From: Cyanobacteria bacterium RYN_339
GTDB lineage: Bacteria; Cyanobacteriota; Sericytochromatia; S15B-MN24; JAQBPE01
Assembly (NCBI GenBank): GCA_028287685.1
Contig: JAQBPE010000059.1
Coordinates: 1 to 59,917 of the forward strand
Direction: 5' to 3'
DNA: 59,917 nt
Of the stretch, positions 52,366 through 59,917 are shown in pieces. The position numbers and the translations under genes were made by a program. Position 1 is the first letter of the stretch. Each line of letters begins with the position of its first letter. The notes below the pieces were generated by a model. The model did no database searches. It was not told the DNA's origin and worked only from the letters and a program-made list of their open reading frames with translations.

Positions 52366-52668
52366 ATGACCTTCGGGCTTCCCGTCGACCACGATCGCCT
52401 CGTCGCGTTCTGCCGCCAATGGCAGGTCGCCGAGCTGGCCCTCTTTGGCTCGATCCTCCGCCCCGACTTCACGCCGGACAGCGACGTCGACGTCCTGGTG
52501 ACTTGGCTCCCGGAGGCCCGCGTGAGCCTCCTGGTCATGGGCGAGATGGCCGCCGAACTCGAAGCGATCTTCGGCCGCCCCGTCGATCTGGTCCCGAAGG
52601 ACGGCCTCAAGCCGCTTATCCGAGACGAAGTGCTCGACAGCGCTCGCGTGGTCTATGCCGCCGCGTGA
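52366..52668 (+). CDS. mntA: MntA-type nucleotidyltransferase (antitoxin)
   Basis: 100 residues from ATG 52366 (AGGAGG upstream). LFGSILRPDFTPDSDVDVLV is the minimal nucleotidyltransferase motif (G-S-x11-D-x-D) and its Asp pair is intact. It overlaps hepT by 14 bases. In described MntA/HepT systems MntA AMPylates the HEPN toxin and neutralises it. The pair sits between imuA and two unrelated small genes and is divergent from the SOS cassette. Confidence 0.88.
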   Translation: MTFGLPVDHDRLVAFCRQWQVAELALFGSILRPDFTPDSDVDVLVTWLPEARVSLLVMGEMAAELEAIFGRPVDLVPKDGLKPLIRDEVLDSARVVYAAA

Positions 52669-52993
52669 TCCTCTTTACCTCGCCGACATCACCGAAGCGG
52701 CAGGGCACGTCCAGGACTTCCTACAAGACCTGGACCAGCACGGCTTCCTCGCCAGCGAGTTGGTAAGAAGCGCCGTCCTCCAAAAACTCTCCGTGATCGG
52801 TGAGGCGGCGAACCGCCTGACGCCCGAACTGAAGGCCGCCCACCCCGAAGTCCCCTGGCGCAGCATCATCGGCCTGCGCAACATTGCCGTCCACGCCTAC
52901 TTCTCGATCAAGTGGGAAACCATCTGGGAGACCGCCACCCAGGACGTCCCGGCCTTGGCCTTGCAGATCTCCTCGATCCAGGCCCAAGGCTGA
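52655..52993 (+). CDS. hepT: HepT-type HEPN toxin (DUF86)
   Basis: 112 residues. RNIAVHAYFSI carries the HEPN R-x4-6-H motif and the following Tyr that MntA modifies, all intact; VRSAVLQKLSVIGEAANRL is the usual DUF86 helix. It probably cleaves RNA when not neutralised. Coupled to mntA by a 14-base overlap. Confidence 0.88.
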   Translation: MPPRDPLYLADITEAAGHVQDFLQDLDQHGFLASELVRSAVLQKLSVIGEAANRLTPELKAAHPEVPWRSIIGLRNIAVHAYFSIKWETIWETATQDVPALALQISSIQAQG

Positions 52994-53098
52994 AAGCCGC
53001 TGCCTCGCACCACCGTCAAACCGACATGCCGACCGAGTGCCGGCAAAAATGATCGTGGGTATGTCCCCATAGCAAGCGATGGTTCGATCGGAGGCGCG

Positions 53099-53530
53099 AT
53101 GTCAGAAGCTGGCTTCACAATCCACGTCGACGCAAAGCCCCTGTTGGACCAGGTGATGGAGACCTCGCTGGACGCAATCAAGAAGTACGGCCAACTCATG
53201 CCGCGGGCAGCCACAATGGCCCCGGACGGAGCGATCAGCGTCATCATGTCGGACGGCGAGGGCAGTCTGGAGATGATCGACAACATCTTCCAGGGGCTGC
53301 AGAAGTTGGCCAAGGAAGGCAAGTGCAAGGCCACCTGCGTCGGATATGACATTCGATTACGCCAACCGAATGGTGCGGCCATCGATGCGATTTGCATCGA
53401 CATCGAACACATCGAGGACCGCCCCTTGAGGATGGTCGTGCCGTACAAACGGGGCTGGTTCGGTCGGACGACCTTCTACGAATTCGTCCAGCACGATCCC
53501 CAGCCCCGAGTCTTTAACGCAAACGGCTGA
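53099..53530 (+). CDS. Hypothetical cytoplasmic protein
   Basis: 143 residues from ATG 53099 behind GGAGG. No signal peptide, no known motif. The pattern (PDGAISVIMSDGEGSLEMIDNIFQGLQKLAKEGKCKATCVGYDIRLRQPNG...IDIEHIEDRPLRMVVPYKR) suggests alternating strands and helices. It follows hepT by 105 bases and is co-directional. Confidence 0.5.
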   Translation: MSEAGFTIHVDAKPLLDQVMETSLDAIKKYGQLMPRAATMAPDGAISVIMSDGEGSLEMIDNIFQGLQKLAKEGKCKATCVGYDIRLRQPNGAAIDAICIDIEHIEDRPLRMVVPYKRGWFGRTTFYEFVQHDPQPRVFNANG

Positions 53531-53592
53531 AGCGCCTGTCTACGGACGCTCCAGCGGGAACAAGCATGGGACGAGCGTCCGAGGAGAACCCT

Positions 53593-54048
53593 ATGACCCG
53601 AACCTGGCCCGCCCTGGTGGCCCTGCTGATCGCCACGCCCGCGCAAGCGCGGGTTGGGGGCACGTTCGCGGAGGCGGGGGCGATCGCCAAGCAGTTCCCG
53701 AACGACACCGTCCACCTGGTCTTCCCCGGTGGGTCGAAGGCCTACAAGACCGGCCGGATCGTGCGGGAGATCTGGGCCTTCGGCACGGCCAAGCCGGAAG
53801 CGGAGGCGATCGCCTTCACGACGCGCTACGTGGCAAAGGGCAAGCTGGTCGACACCTACCGCGCGACCACGGAAGGACCGTACCCCACGACGCGCCTGAC
53901 GTGTATCTACGACGACGGCACCACCGCCGACCTGGACATCGAACACGGCGCGGTCACCGGCGTGGACGCCTACCGCGTGCCGAACGGCATCAACGGCAAC
54001 ACGATCGTGCGCCCTGACGGCTCGCTGGTCCAGGACTGCCCGGACTGA
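53593..54048 (+). CDS. Small secreted protein, unknown family
   Basis: 151 residues from ATG 53593 (GAGGAG 8-13 bases before), giving a signal peptide cut at A-Q-A-R. The mature part is a compact beta-rich sequence, no membrane anchor, with one Cys pair. It ends five bases from the convergent NHL lipoprotein's stop. Not recognised. Confidence 0.55.
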   Translation: MTRTWPALVALLIATPAQARVGGTFAEAGAIAKQFPNDTVHLVFPGGSKAYKTGRIVREIWAFGTAKPEAEAIAFTTRYVAKGKLVDTYRATTEGPYPTTRLTCIYDDGTTADLDIEHGAVTGVDAYRVPNGINGNTIVRPDGSLVQDCPD

Positions 54049-54052
54049 ACGC

Positions 54053-56353
54053 TCAGGGCGCGCCCACGCCAGGGTAGATCACGCGCACCATGTTGGTATC
54101 CGTGACGAACAGCCAGCCTTCCGGCCCGAAGGCCAGCCCGTTGACGCTGTCGAAGAGCGCGTCATGGGCCAGGCCATCCCGGTAGAACCCGCCGACGCCC
54201 GTGGCCGAGCCGGATGCGTAACTGTTGAACGCCGCCCCACCGGGGGTCACGTACCGGACGTCGATGCTGCCGACGAAGAGCGTGTCGTCACTGCGGCGGG
54301 CCAGCGCATGCGGCGGGTTGAGGCCGGCGGCCGTGGCGGGCCGGGCGTCCAACAGGGCGTCTTCCGCGCGGCCCGAACCCCCGTACGTGCTCACGACCCC
54401 GTTGGCGATCCGGCGGACGCGGAAGTTATCGCGATCGGCCACGTATACCGCCCCGTTCGCGCCCAGTTCCACGGCCGCGGGCCCGTTGAAGCGTGCCGAG
54501 CCCGCCGGACCATCGAGGAAGCCCGCCGTGCCGTCCCCCGCCAAGGTCGAAACCACGCCGGCCGCCAGCGTGCGGATGCGCTGGGCGCCGTAATCGGCGA
54601 TGTACAAGGTCCCATCCGGGCCAAGCGCCATGCCCACCGCGATGTCGAACTTGGCGCTGGCCACCGGGCCATCGGCAAACCCCCGCGTGCCACCGGCCAC
54701 CGTGCTGACCGTACCATCCGGCGTGATCTTGCGGAGGGCCGGCCCGTCCGCCATATACAGCGTGTCATCCGCCGCGACGGCCAGGCCGTAGGCCCCGAAG
54801 AACTGCGCCTGGGTGCCCTTGCCGTCCAACACGCCCGCAACGCCGCTGCCCGCCAGGGTGGAGACCGTGGCCGTGCCGTCCAGGGCCACCGTCATCACGC
54901 GGAGGCGGTGGTTGTTGATGTCCCCGATGTAGAACTTGGCGGGGTTCACGCGCGACTGCACGATCGGGCCCGGGCGGTCGAAGCGCGCCGTGGCGCCGGG
55001 GCCGTCCGCGTAACCGGCGGCCGGCACGCCCGCCAAGGTCGCCGTGTGCCCGATCGGGATCACGGGCGGCGGCGGCGCGCCCGTGGGGGCGGACAAGCCG
55101 AAGCCCAGGGTGTAAGGGACGCCGGGCTCGTCGTTGAAGGTCAGGGTGAAGAGCACGGTGCCGTTCACGCTGGTCTCCATCGCCACCTTGCCGACCTCCT
55201 TGCCGTCTTGCAGGACGCCCCCCTCGTACTTGCGCTCGGCCGTCTTGGTCAGCGCGAGCGAGAGGCCGCCTTGCAGGTCGTAGGTGCGGTTGGTCTTGCC
55301 GCTGGTCTTGGCCTGGGTCTTGGTGAAGACCAGGGCGCCGGCGGTGGTCTCCACGCGGCTCTGGCCGTCGTAGTAGCCCAACGGGTCGTCGTCTGCCACC
55401 ACGAAGCGGCCGTCCTCCGTCAGGTCCACGCGGGTAAAGCTGCCGCTCTCCACCAGGCCCAGCTTGGGGTAGCTGTACCGGAAGGTGCCCGTATGCGCCA
55501 CGGCGTCGACCTCCAGCTGGTCTTGGTTCACCTCCGCGCCCACGGAGGGGTCGCGGAACTTGCAAGTGCCGGGATCGAAGCTGAAGCGCAGCGGGTTGCC
55601 GTTGGCGTCGCGGGTGGACGAGACGTGGTACTCGAAGTTCAAGCCGCCATCCGGGAAGTAGCCCAGGTGGACCGTCTTGAGAACTTTCGGCGGGCCGTCG
55701 ACCGTCACGATCTTGTTCATCTCCCGCACCTTGCCGGCGGCGTCCAGCTCCACCAGGCGGTGGTAGACGGGCTGGGGCACGCCCGGGCGCGCGAAGCCCA
55801 GGGAGCTGGTGCCGTCCGGCCAGAGGTGGCGCAAGAGCAGCACCTCGCCGGCCTGCGGCGTGGTTTGTAAGTCATCCGCCACCTGGGCCAGCCGGTAGCC
55901 ACCCCCGTTGTTGCCGATCACGCCCGCGCCGTTCTGGCCGATCAGGCCGCCGCCGTGGTTGCCGATGATGCCGGCGGCTGCGTCCGACAGGATCCCCGGC
56001 CCGGTGGCGAGGCTGCTGCGGACGGTGGTGAACGAGAGCTTGGCGATCGCCGTCAGCTTGTCTTCCAGCGCCTTGCGCAGGGCCAGCGCCTGGGGCGGCA
56101 GCGAGGGCAGCGGGATGGGCGTGGCGGTGGCGGCAGGAACCGGCGTGGCCGTTGACGTGGGTGCGGGCGTGGGTGCGAGGGTGGATGTGGCGGATGGGGA
56201 GGCCGTAGGCGAAGGCACCGTCACGCTCGGCGGCGTCGGCGTAGGGGAAGGCGAGGGTGAGGGTGAGTGGCCGGTCGGGACGACGGGAGGCCGGGTGCAA
56301 GCTGCGAGCGCAAGCACGAGGCAGGTCAACGCCCGGCGGGGCAGCTTGGTCAT
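54053..56353 (-). CDS. NHL-propeller lipoprotein with NNGG repeats (paralog of 7217-9766)
   Basis: 766 residues from ATG 56353. Lipobox L-A-A-C19, long Pro/Thr linker to about 85, then IIGNHGGGLIGQNGAGVIGNNGG (tandem I-G-x-N-G-G units). A beta-rich middle region (about 190-450) contains no known motif. The C-terminal part has NHL blades (GYADGPGATARFDRPGPI, GFLDGPAGSARFNGPAAV, YVADRDNFRVRRI). The same order, lipobox, linker, NNGG repeat, propeller, occurs in the gene at 7.2 kb. Divergent from the doxX operon. Confidence 0.7.
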   Translation of the reverse strand: MTKLPRRALTCLVLALAACTRPPVVPTGHSPSPSPSPTPTPPSVTVPSPTASPSATSTLAPTPAPTSTATPVPAATATPIPLPSLPPQALALRKALEDKLTAIAKLSFTTVRSSLATGPGILSDAAAGIIGNHGGGLIGQNGAGVIGNNGGGYRLAQVADDLQTTPQAGEVLLLRHLWPDGTSSLGFARPGVPQPVYHRLVELDAAGKVREMNKIVTVDGPPKVLKTVHLGYFPDGGLNFEYHVSSTRDANGNPLRFSFDPGTCKFRDPSVGAEVNQDQLEVDAVAHTGTFRYSYPKLGLVESGSFTRVDLTEDGRFVVADDDPLGYYDGQSRVETTAGALVFTKTQAKTSGKTNRTYDLQGGLSLALTKTAERKYEGGVLQDGKEVGKVAMETSVNGTVLFTLTFNDEPGVPYTLGFGLSAPTGAPPPPVIPIGHTATLAGVPAAGYADGPGATARFDRPGPIVQSRVNPAKFYIGDINNHRLRVMTVALDGTATVSTLAGSGVAGVLDGKGTQAQFFGAYGLAVAADDTLYMADGPALRKITPDGTVSTVAGGTRGFADGPVASAKFDIAVGMALGPDGTLYIADYGAQRIRTLAAGVVSTLAGDGTAGFLDGPAGSARFNGPAAVELGANGAVYVADRDNFRVRRIANGVVSTYGGSGRAEDALLDARPATAAGLNPPHALARRSDDTLFVGSIDVRYVTPGGAAFNSYASGSATGVGGFYRDGLAHDALFDSVNGLAFGPEGWLFVTDTNMVRVIYPGVGAP

Positions 56354-56419
56354 GCGGCGCCTCGATCGGGCAAGGGATCCCCGTTCCTTATTCCCGGACG
56401 GCGACGCCAAACTATTTTC

Positions 56420-56448
56420 TTGACATTGGGTCTGGTAAGACCTATTAT
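56420..56448 (+). promoter_or_regulatory. Promoter of doxX-marR-yceI
   Basis: TTGACA (56420-56425) and TATTAT (56443-56448) are separated by exactly 17 bases, so a strong vegetative promoter. The first operator (56429-56442) fills the spacer. Confidence 0.8.
56429..56442. promoter_or_regulatory. Operator 1 of the doxX operon
   Basis: GGTCTGGTAAGACC: inverted GGTCT/AGACC with a 4-base centre, inside the promoter. Confidence 0.7.
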
Positions 56449-56455
56449 GCATTTG

Positions 56456-56469
56456 GGTCTAGCAAGACC
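56456..56469. promoter_or_regulatory. Operator 2 of the doxX operon
   Basis: GGTCTAGCAAGACC, same half-sites as operator 1, 27 bases downstream centre to centre, just past the expected transcription start. Confidence 0.7.
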
Positions 56470-56495
56470 TAAGTTTCGAAAAAGAGGAGACACCC

Positions 56496-56981
56496 ATGGC
56501 CACCCTGACCCAAAAACAAACGGCCGTCGCCCCGGCCTGGACCCGCGTCCTCGCCACCTCCAACGACTACGCCGCCACCGTCAGCCGCCTGGCGCTGGGC
56601 GCGATGATCCTGCCCCACGGCATGCAGAAGGCGCTCGGCCTGTTCGGCGGCTACGGCTTCGCAGGCACGATGCAGTTCTTCACCCAGACGATGCACATCC
56701 CCGCGCCCTTCGCGGCGCTGGCGATCGCCGCCGAGTTCCTGGGCGGCCTGGGGTTGATCACCGGCCTGTTCGGCCGTGTGGCCGCCTTCGGCGTCGGCTT
56801 CACGATGCTGATGGCCGCCCTCACGGTCCACCTGCCCAACGGCTTCTTCATGAATTGGTTTGGCAACCAGAAGGGAGAAGGCGTAGAGTTCTTCATCCTG
56901 GCCATCGGTCTTGCCGTGGCCGTCATGATCAAGGGCAGCGGCGCCCTGTCGCTGGACCGCCTGGTAGCCAACAAGGAGTAA
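56496..56981 (+). CDS. DoxX-family membrane protein
   Basis: 161 residues with four membrane helices: SRLALGAMILPHGMQKALGLFGGYGF (DoxX signature with His and Lys), AIAAEFLGGLGLITGLFGR and ILAIGLAVAVMIKG. DoxX proteins are involved in redox or quinone-related responses and envelope oxidoreductase complexes. First gene of a set with a MarR regulator and a YceI protein; AAAGAGGAG precedes the ATG. Confidence 0.88.
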   Translation: MATLTQKQTAVAPAWTRVLATSNDYAATVSRLALGAMILPHGMQKALGLFGGYGFAGTMQFFTQTMHIPAPFAALAIAAEFLGGLGLITGLFGRVAAFGVGFTMLMAALTVHLPNGFFMNWFGNQKGEGVEFFILAIGLAVAVMIKGSGALSLDRLVANKE

Positions 56982-56985
56982 CCCC

Positions 56986-57441
56986 ATGGCCGAGCCCATC
57001 GGCGACTGGCAGCCCATCCCCCAGGAGATCTCGCAGGTCCCCGTCCTGCGAGCGACGACCGAGACCCACCTCCACCTGGACCGCTGGATCTCCCGGTACT
57101 TCGACACCCTGGGCCTCACGGGCCCCCAGTTCGACGTGCTCGTCACCCTGGGCGACCTCGACGGCCTCACGGTCAAGGAGGTGGGGGACCAATCCCTCAC
57201 CACCAAGGGCTCGCTCATCCCGATCCTGGACCGCCTGGTGGCCAAGGGCCTGGTGCACCGCTGCAAGGGCACGGTGGACTGCAGGCAGACGATCGTCTCG
57301 CTGACGCCCGAGGGGCAGGCCCTGTACCAACAAGCATTTTCCGGGTTCCTGGCGGAGGTTCGACCTCGGCTGGAGACCCTGACCCAAGACGAACAGACGG
57401 AGCTCGTAAGGCTCCTGACCAAGCTGAAAAGCGCATTTTGA
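56986..57441 (+). CDS. MarR-family transcriptional regulator
   Basis: 151 residues; winged-helix core FDVLVTLGDLDGLTVKEVGDQSLTTKGSLIPILDRLVAKGLVHR and wing CRQTIVSLTPEGQALY. It is 4 bases after doxX. The two operators in front of doxX fit binding by this MarR dimer, thus autorepression released by a phenol, quinone or oxidant is inferred. Confidence 0.88.
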   Translation: MAEPIGDWQPIPQEISQVPVLRATTETHLHLDRWISRYFDTLGLTGPQFDVLVTLGDLDGLTVKEVGDQSLTTKGSLIPILDRLVAKGLVHRCKGTVDCRQTIVSLTPEGQALYQQAFSGFLAEVRPRLETLTQDEQTELVRLLTKLKSAF

Positions 57442-57454
57442 GAGGAATTAGATC

Positions 57455-57991
57455 ATGACCTGGCAAATCGACGCGTCCCACTCCCACGTTGGCTTCTCCG
57501 TGAAGCACATGATGATCGCCACCGTGCGTGGCACGTTCAACGCCTACACCGGCACGCTGGAACTGGACGGGACGGACCTGACCAAGAGCAAGATTACGGG
57601 CGAGATCGATGTGGCGAGCATCGACACGCGCGAGGCGAAGCGCGACGAGCACCTGCGCTCGGCGGACTTCTTCGATGCGGAGAACCACCCGAAGATCGTG
57701 TTCGCGAGCAAGAAGATAGAGCTGGTGAGCGGCAACGAGTACAAGGTGACCGGGGACATCACGATCCGTGGTGTGACCAGGGAGATCGTGCTGGACGCGG
57801 AGTACGCCGGGATTCACAAGGATCCTTGGGGTGGGACGCGCACCGGGTTCACGGTGACGGGGTCGCTGAACCGGAAGGACTTCGGGTTGAGCTGGAACGC
57901 GGCGCTGGAGACGGGTGGGGTCTTGGTGGGGGATAAGATCAAGTTGGAGTTGGAGGTTGAGGCTGTGCAGCAGGTTCCGGCTGCGGTCTAG
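57455..57991 (+). CDS. YceI-family protein
   Basis: 178 residues: WQIDASHSHVGFSVKHMMIATVRGTF, LRSADFFDAENHPKIVFASKKIE, GDITIRGVTREIVLDAEY. These are characteristic of YceI lipocalin-like proteins that bind isoprenoid quinone-type lipids. There is no signal peptide, so it is cytoplasmic here. It follows marR by 13 bases and ends the operon. Confidence 0.9.
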   Translation: MTWQIDASHSHVGFSVKHMMIATVRGTFNAYTGTLELDGTDLTKSKITGEIDVASIDTREAKRDEHLRSADFFDAENHPKIVFASKKIELVSGNEYKVTGDITIRGVTREIVLDAEYAGIHKDPWGGTRTGFTVTGSLNRKDFGLSWNAALETGGVLVGDKIKLELEVEAVQQVPAAV

Positions 57992-57999
57992 CCACTAGC

Positions 58000-58068
58000 G
58001 CGCAACTCGTAACCTCTACCGACTGACTACGAATCAGAAGGTCGCAGGTTCAAGTGCTGCTGAGCGCG
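58000..58068 (+). tRNA. Degenerate tRNA-Arg(ACG): 3' half intact, 5' half lost
   Basis: From about 58022 the sequence matches a tRNA-Arg 3' half: anticodon arm CTGA-CTACGAA-TCAG (loop CTACGAA, anticodon ACG), variable loop AAGGTC, T arm GCAGG-TTCAAGT-GCTGC (one mismatch), acceptor TGAGCGC plus G. The 5' side should read like GCGCTCGTAGCTCAG but has GCGCAACTCGTAACC, so the acceptor and D arm cannot form. A hairpin terminator follows. Best read as a pseudo-tRNA left by integration at the tRNA 3' end. Confidence 0.65.
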
Positions 58069-58075
58069 CTGATGT

Positions 58076-58105
58076 AGAGCCGGTTCCCCGTCGGGAGCCG
58101 GCTCT
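58076..58105 (+). terminator. Hairpin terminator after the tRNA remnant
   Basis: AGAGCCGGTTCCC pairs with GGGAGCCGGCTCT (one G-U), 4-base loop, then TCTGCTTT. Confidence 0.75.
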
Positions 58106-58170
58106 TCTGCTTTGGTCAGCTGTGTTCGCGTAAAACACCTTGTTTCGCATATTTCGCGAAGGAGGTAACC

Positions 58171-58414
58171 GTGCGCGAAGAGTTCTTCACCGTGGCCGAG
58201 GTGGCCGCCCTGTGCCGGGATACGCCCCGGATGGTCCAGAAGTGGTGCAAAGGAGGGCACCATTCAGGCGGTCAGACTCAACCGCTCCTACCGCATCCCG
58301 CGTAGCGCCTACGAGGCGCGGCGCGGCCAGCTTTTTGGTACCGCGGCTGCAACGATCACGTTCCGCTGGCTGGTGCCTTGGCAACTCTGCCACCGTGACC
58401 TTGACGGTGTCTAG
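58171..58414 (+). pseudogene. Excisionase-like DNA-binding protein, frameshifted
   Basis: GTG 58171 with AAGGAGG upstream gives MREEFFTVAEVAALCRDTPRMVQKWCKGG, the first part of an excisionase-type winged helix. Right after (58249-58258) one extra base breaks the frame. The next frame continues GTIQAVRLNRSYRIPRSAYEA, the rest of the domain, so a single-base insertion inactivated it. Its place next to the tRNA remnant fits a former integrative element. No integrase remains in the window. Confidence 0.7.
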
Positions 58415-58769
58415 GACGCCGCCGGGGAAGCGCCAACTTCTGCATCTAGGCGGGGAATTGCCGGTCTATTCGGAGTTTACCGTCGTCGAACCGAACGCCA
58501 GCTTCAAGTCTACCGCCTTGGGTCAGGCTGACCGGCCGGCTCGAGTTGGCGATGAGCTAGCCGTTACGCCCATCAGGGGTACCTCGCAGGTCGGATACCT
58601 TACAAACTATCGAATCCCCTAAGTCGCTCTATTAGTTACGTCCGTTCAGCTGAGCTAACCGATCGCCGCGGATTCTCGATATCGCCGCGGAGAGGTGAGT
58701 AGTTCTCCTTGACATCAGTTATTGTATAATTTACACTTAGGATAACTTCACCTGGAAAAGGAAAGTGAC
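58415..58769. other. Intergenic stretch before the FRG gene
   Basis: No convincing gene; a plus-strand frame to 58622 overlaps the excisionase in another phase and looks like decay. Near the right end is TATAAT (58725-58730) with TTGACA (58709-58714), but the spacing of 10 bases is too short for an ordinary promoter, so only the -10 is trusted. Confidence 0.4.
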
Positions 58770-59917
58770 ATGGCGGACGAACAAGAGTTGACCGAACCGA
58801 GCAAGAAGGCGCTACCCGTATTGGGCCGGGTCAAGTCCGAAGAAGAGTTAGAAGGCCTGCTGCTCGCGCTCACCGCCGGAGATGGCCGTCTTCTGCTATT
58901 TAGAGGGCAAAACGCCCAATTCGAAAAGATTCGATCTTCGAAGGCGCGCCCGGACTTCGGCTATTCTGAAGAGATCGAGAATGGCTGGCTCTCGCTTGTT
59001 CGCGGGTATTTAGACGTCCAGGGCGAGCCCATTTATAAGTTCAACTTCTCGATGGCCCTGCTGCAGCATTACGGAGTAGGCACGAACTTCTTAGATGTGA
59101 CAGCAAACCCGTTAATTGCCGTCTGGTTTGCAACGCACAAGTTCTCTAAGAAACAGGCTTGGTACATGGGCGTGACCATGCGCCACTATGAACAGGTCGA
59201 ATACGAGCGGCTGACGGACGGGATAAGCTACGTGTTTGTGTTCGCCGTGGACGATGCTGACTTGGCCATGCGTGACGGACACCTGGTCTGTCTATCGCAC
59301 TTGCCAGATGGATTCCTCCGGCCGCATCGCCAGGAAGGTTGGTTGCTCTTTGACGCGCCACCTATCACCCCTAACCCCAATGAGTTGTGTATTGGCGTGA
59401 TCGAAGTCGAGAACAACGCGTTCGGCTCTCGCCTTTCGCAGGACCACCTGTTCCCTTCGCCAATCGACGATACGGGCTATGCGTCATTCCGGGATACTCC
59501 CTTCGTCCAGTTCCCGGTGGCTTTGACGACTGGCAACATTGACGACGATAACCATGGGGCCAAACGTGCTCTGTCTATCGATGACTACGGGAACATTGGA
59601 AACGACAAGCGCGTGGGGCACAAGTGGCAAGACTTGACCCTATACGAGCCGCATGCCGTCAGAACCTGGAGCCTGCGCCACTTCCCTTTGGAAAAACTCT
59701 ACGAGGGCATTAAGGGCGACATCTGTGATTCGACAAAAATTACGATCTCGCAAGGTGCCCTGGAACGCCTCGAGAAGCACGCCGATGATACGTACGTACT
59801 CGCCGTGCCCCGTCTTGTAGGCGGTAGGCCGTTTGTGGAAGATGGACGCGGAGGATCGAACCCGTGTCCAAGACGACTCGCAGGAAATTCACGCTCACCG
59901 AGAAGGCGCTCCTCGTG
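58770..59917 (+). CDS. FRG-domain protein, 3' end interrupted by an IS66-type element
   Basis: ATG 58770, ribosome site AAAAGG. The first 110 residues have the FRG domain: LLLFRGQN near residue 50, then the conserved LLQHYGVGTNFLDVTANPLIAVWFAT. Native coding seems to run to about 59791; from there the frame continues by chance through the IS66-like end to the window edge. The remainder after the FRG domain (about 120-340) is unassigned. FRG proteins are common next to phage and defence loci and their function is mostly unknown. GC is lower than in core genes. It lies in the tRNA-bounded island. Confidence 0.75.
   Translation, partial: MADEQELTEPSKKALPVLGRVKSEEELEGLLLALTAGDGRLLLFRGQNAQFEKIRSSKARPDFGYSEEIENGWLSLVRGYLDVQGEPIYKFNFSMALLQHYGVGTNFLDVTANPLIAVWFATHKFSKKQAWYMGVTMRHYEQVEYERLTDGISYVFVFAVDDADLAMRDGHLVCLSHLPDGFLRPHRQEGWLLFDAPPITPNPNELCIGVIEVENNAFGSRLSQDHLFPSPIDDTGYASFRDTPFVQFPVALTTGNIDDDNHGAKRALSIDDYGNIGNDKRVGHKWQDLTLYEPHAVRTWSLRHFPLEKLYEGIKGDICDSTKITISQGALERLEKHADDTYVLAVPRLVGGRPFVEDGRGGSNPCPRRLAGNSRSPRRRSS
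59792..59917 (+). mobile_element. Left end of a second IS66-type element, cut by the window edge
   Basis: The first 126 bp match 2927-3052 at roughly 85-90%, starting GTACGTACTCGCC. Same orientation as the copy at 2.9 kb. It interrupts the FRG gene. Confidence 0.75.
59864..59917 (+). CDS. tnpA: IS66 TnpA-like protein, N-terminus only
   Basis: GTG 59864 opens MSKTTRRKFTLTEKALLV, matching the start of the tnpA at 2999. Only 18 codons are in the window, so integrity is unknown. Confidence 0.6.
   Translation, partial: MSKTTRRKFTLTEKALLV

Noticed and set aside
58000-58068. A functional tRNA-Arg
   Set aside because: The acceptor and D arms cannot pair with the preserved 3' half.
58140-58622. Plus-strand frame of 160 codons
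   Set aside because: Overlaps the excisionase-like pseudogene in another phase; the excisionase match is better and the rest has no motif.
58709-58730. TTGACA with TATAAT as promoter of the FRG gene
   Set aside because: The two boxes are only 10 bases apart, too close for an ordinary sigma-70-type promoter; only the -10 may be real.

Overview
The window reads as a GC-rich bacterial chromosome. Coding density is high, starts are often GTG or TTG, and many lipoproteins carry a Pro/Thr-rich linker after the lipobox cysteine. Phylum cannot be fixed from sequence alone. The rapZ-yvcK-whiA run, a long-form hpf, a CGAAC-N4-GTTC type SOS box, a DUF2721 protein and receptor kinases fit a lineage near the Cyanobacteriota/Terrabacteria. 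A non-photosynthetic relative such as Sericytochromatia is a guess only.

Layout. 0-4.1 kb is accessory DNA: an incomplete lipoprotein gene, a secreted protein of lower GC, an IS630-type insertion flanked by TA, a decayed IS66 tnpA-tnpB pair and an inverted IS630 fragment. 4.1-22.1 kb holds envelope and signalling genes. These are an Agd3-like deacetylase, an SDR, an NHL-propeller lipoprotein, a propeptide-only protein with its subtilase, and a lipoprotein. They are followed by a receptor Ser/Thr kinase, a pseudokinase-PP2C fusion, a zinc-ribbon FHA protein and an HTH-TPR regulator with its own palindromic operator. 22.1-22.8 kb is non-coding with two large palindromes.

22.8-34.9 kb carries DUF5069, a desaturase, an ABC exporter, a DUF559 gene inside inverted repeats, a TPR protein, tatC, hpf and whiA-yvcK-rapZ, then a HAD phosphatase. 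34.9-38.3 kb is an accessory block. A class C beta-lactamase and a duplicated-domain lipoprotein lie between two copies of the last 177 bp of the HAD gene, followed by a minisatellite, a small inverted-repeat element and a broken RusA-like gene. 38.4-46.6 kb has folE, an MFS transporter, a SARP/TPR regulator, an EF-hand lipoprotein, a PepSY-like membrane protein, a glycosyltransferase, a VOC protein and DUF2721. 46.6-52.2 kb is a response regulator and the SOS mutagenesis cassette imuA-imuB-dnaE2 behind a LexA box. 52.3-58 kb has a MntA/HepT pair, two small genes, a second NHL lipoprotein and a doxX-marR-yceI operon with two operators.

From 58.0 kb to the right edge is another island: a tRNA-Arg 3' half, a frameshifted excisionase-like gene, and an FRG-domain gene cut by a second IS66-type element whose end matches the copy at 2.9 kb.

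The most distinctive material is the kinase/pseudokinase-phosphatase/FHA module with a periplasmic-binding sensor, the propeptide-only gene overlapping its protease, the two NNGG-repeat NHL lipoproteins, and the tRNA-bounded island at the right edge.
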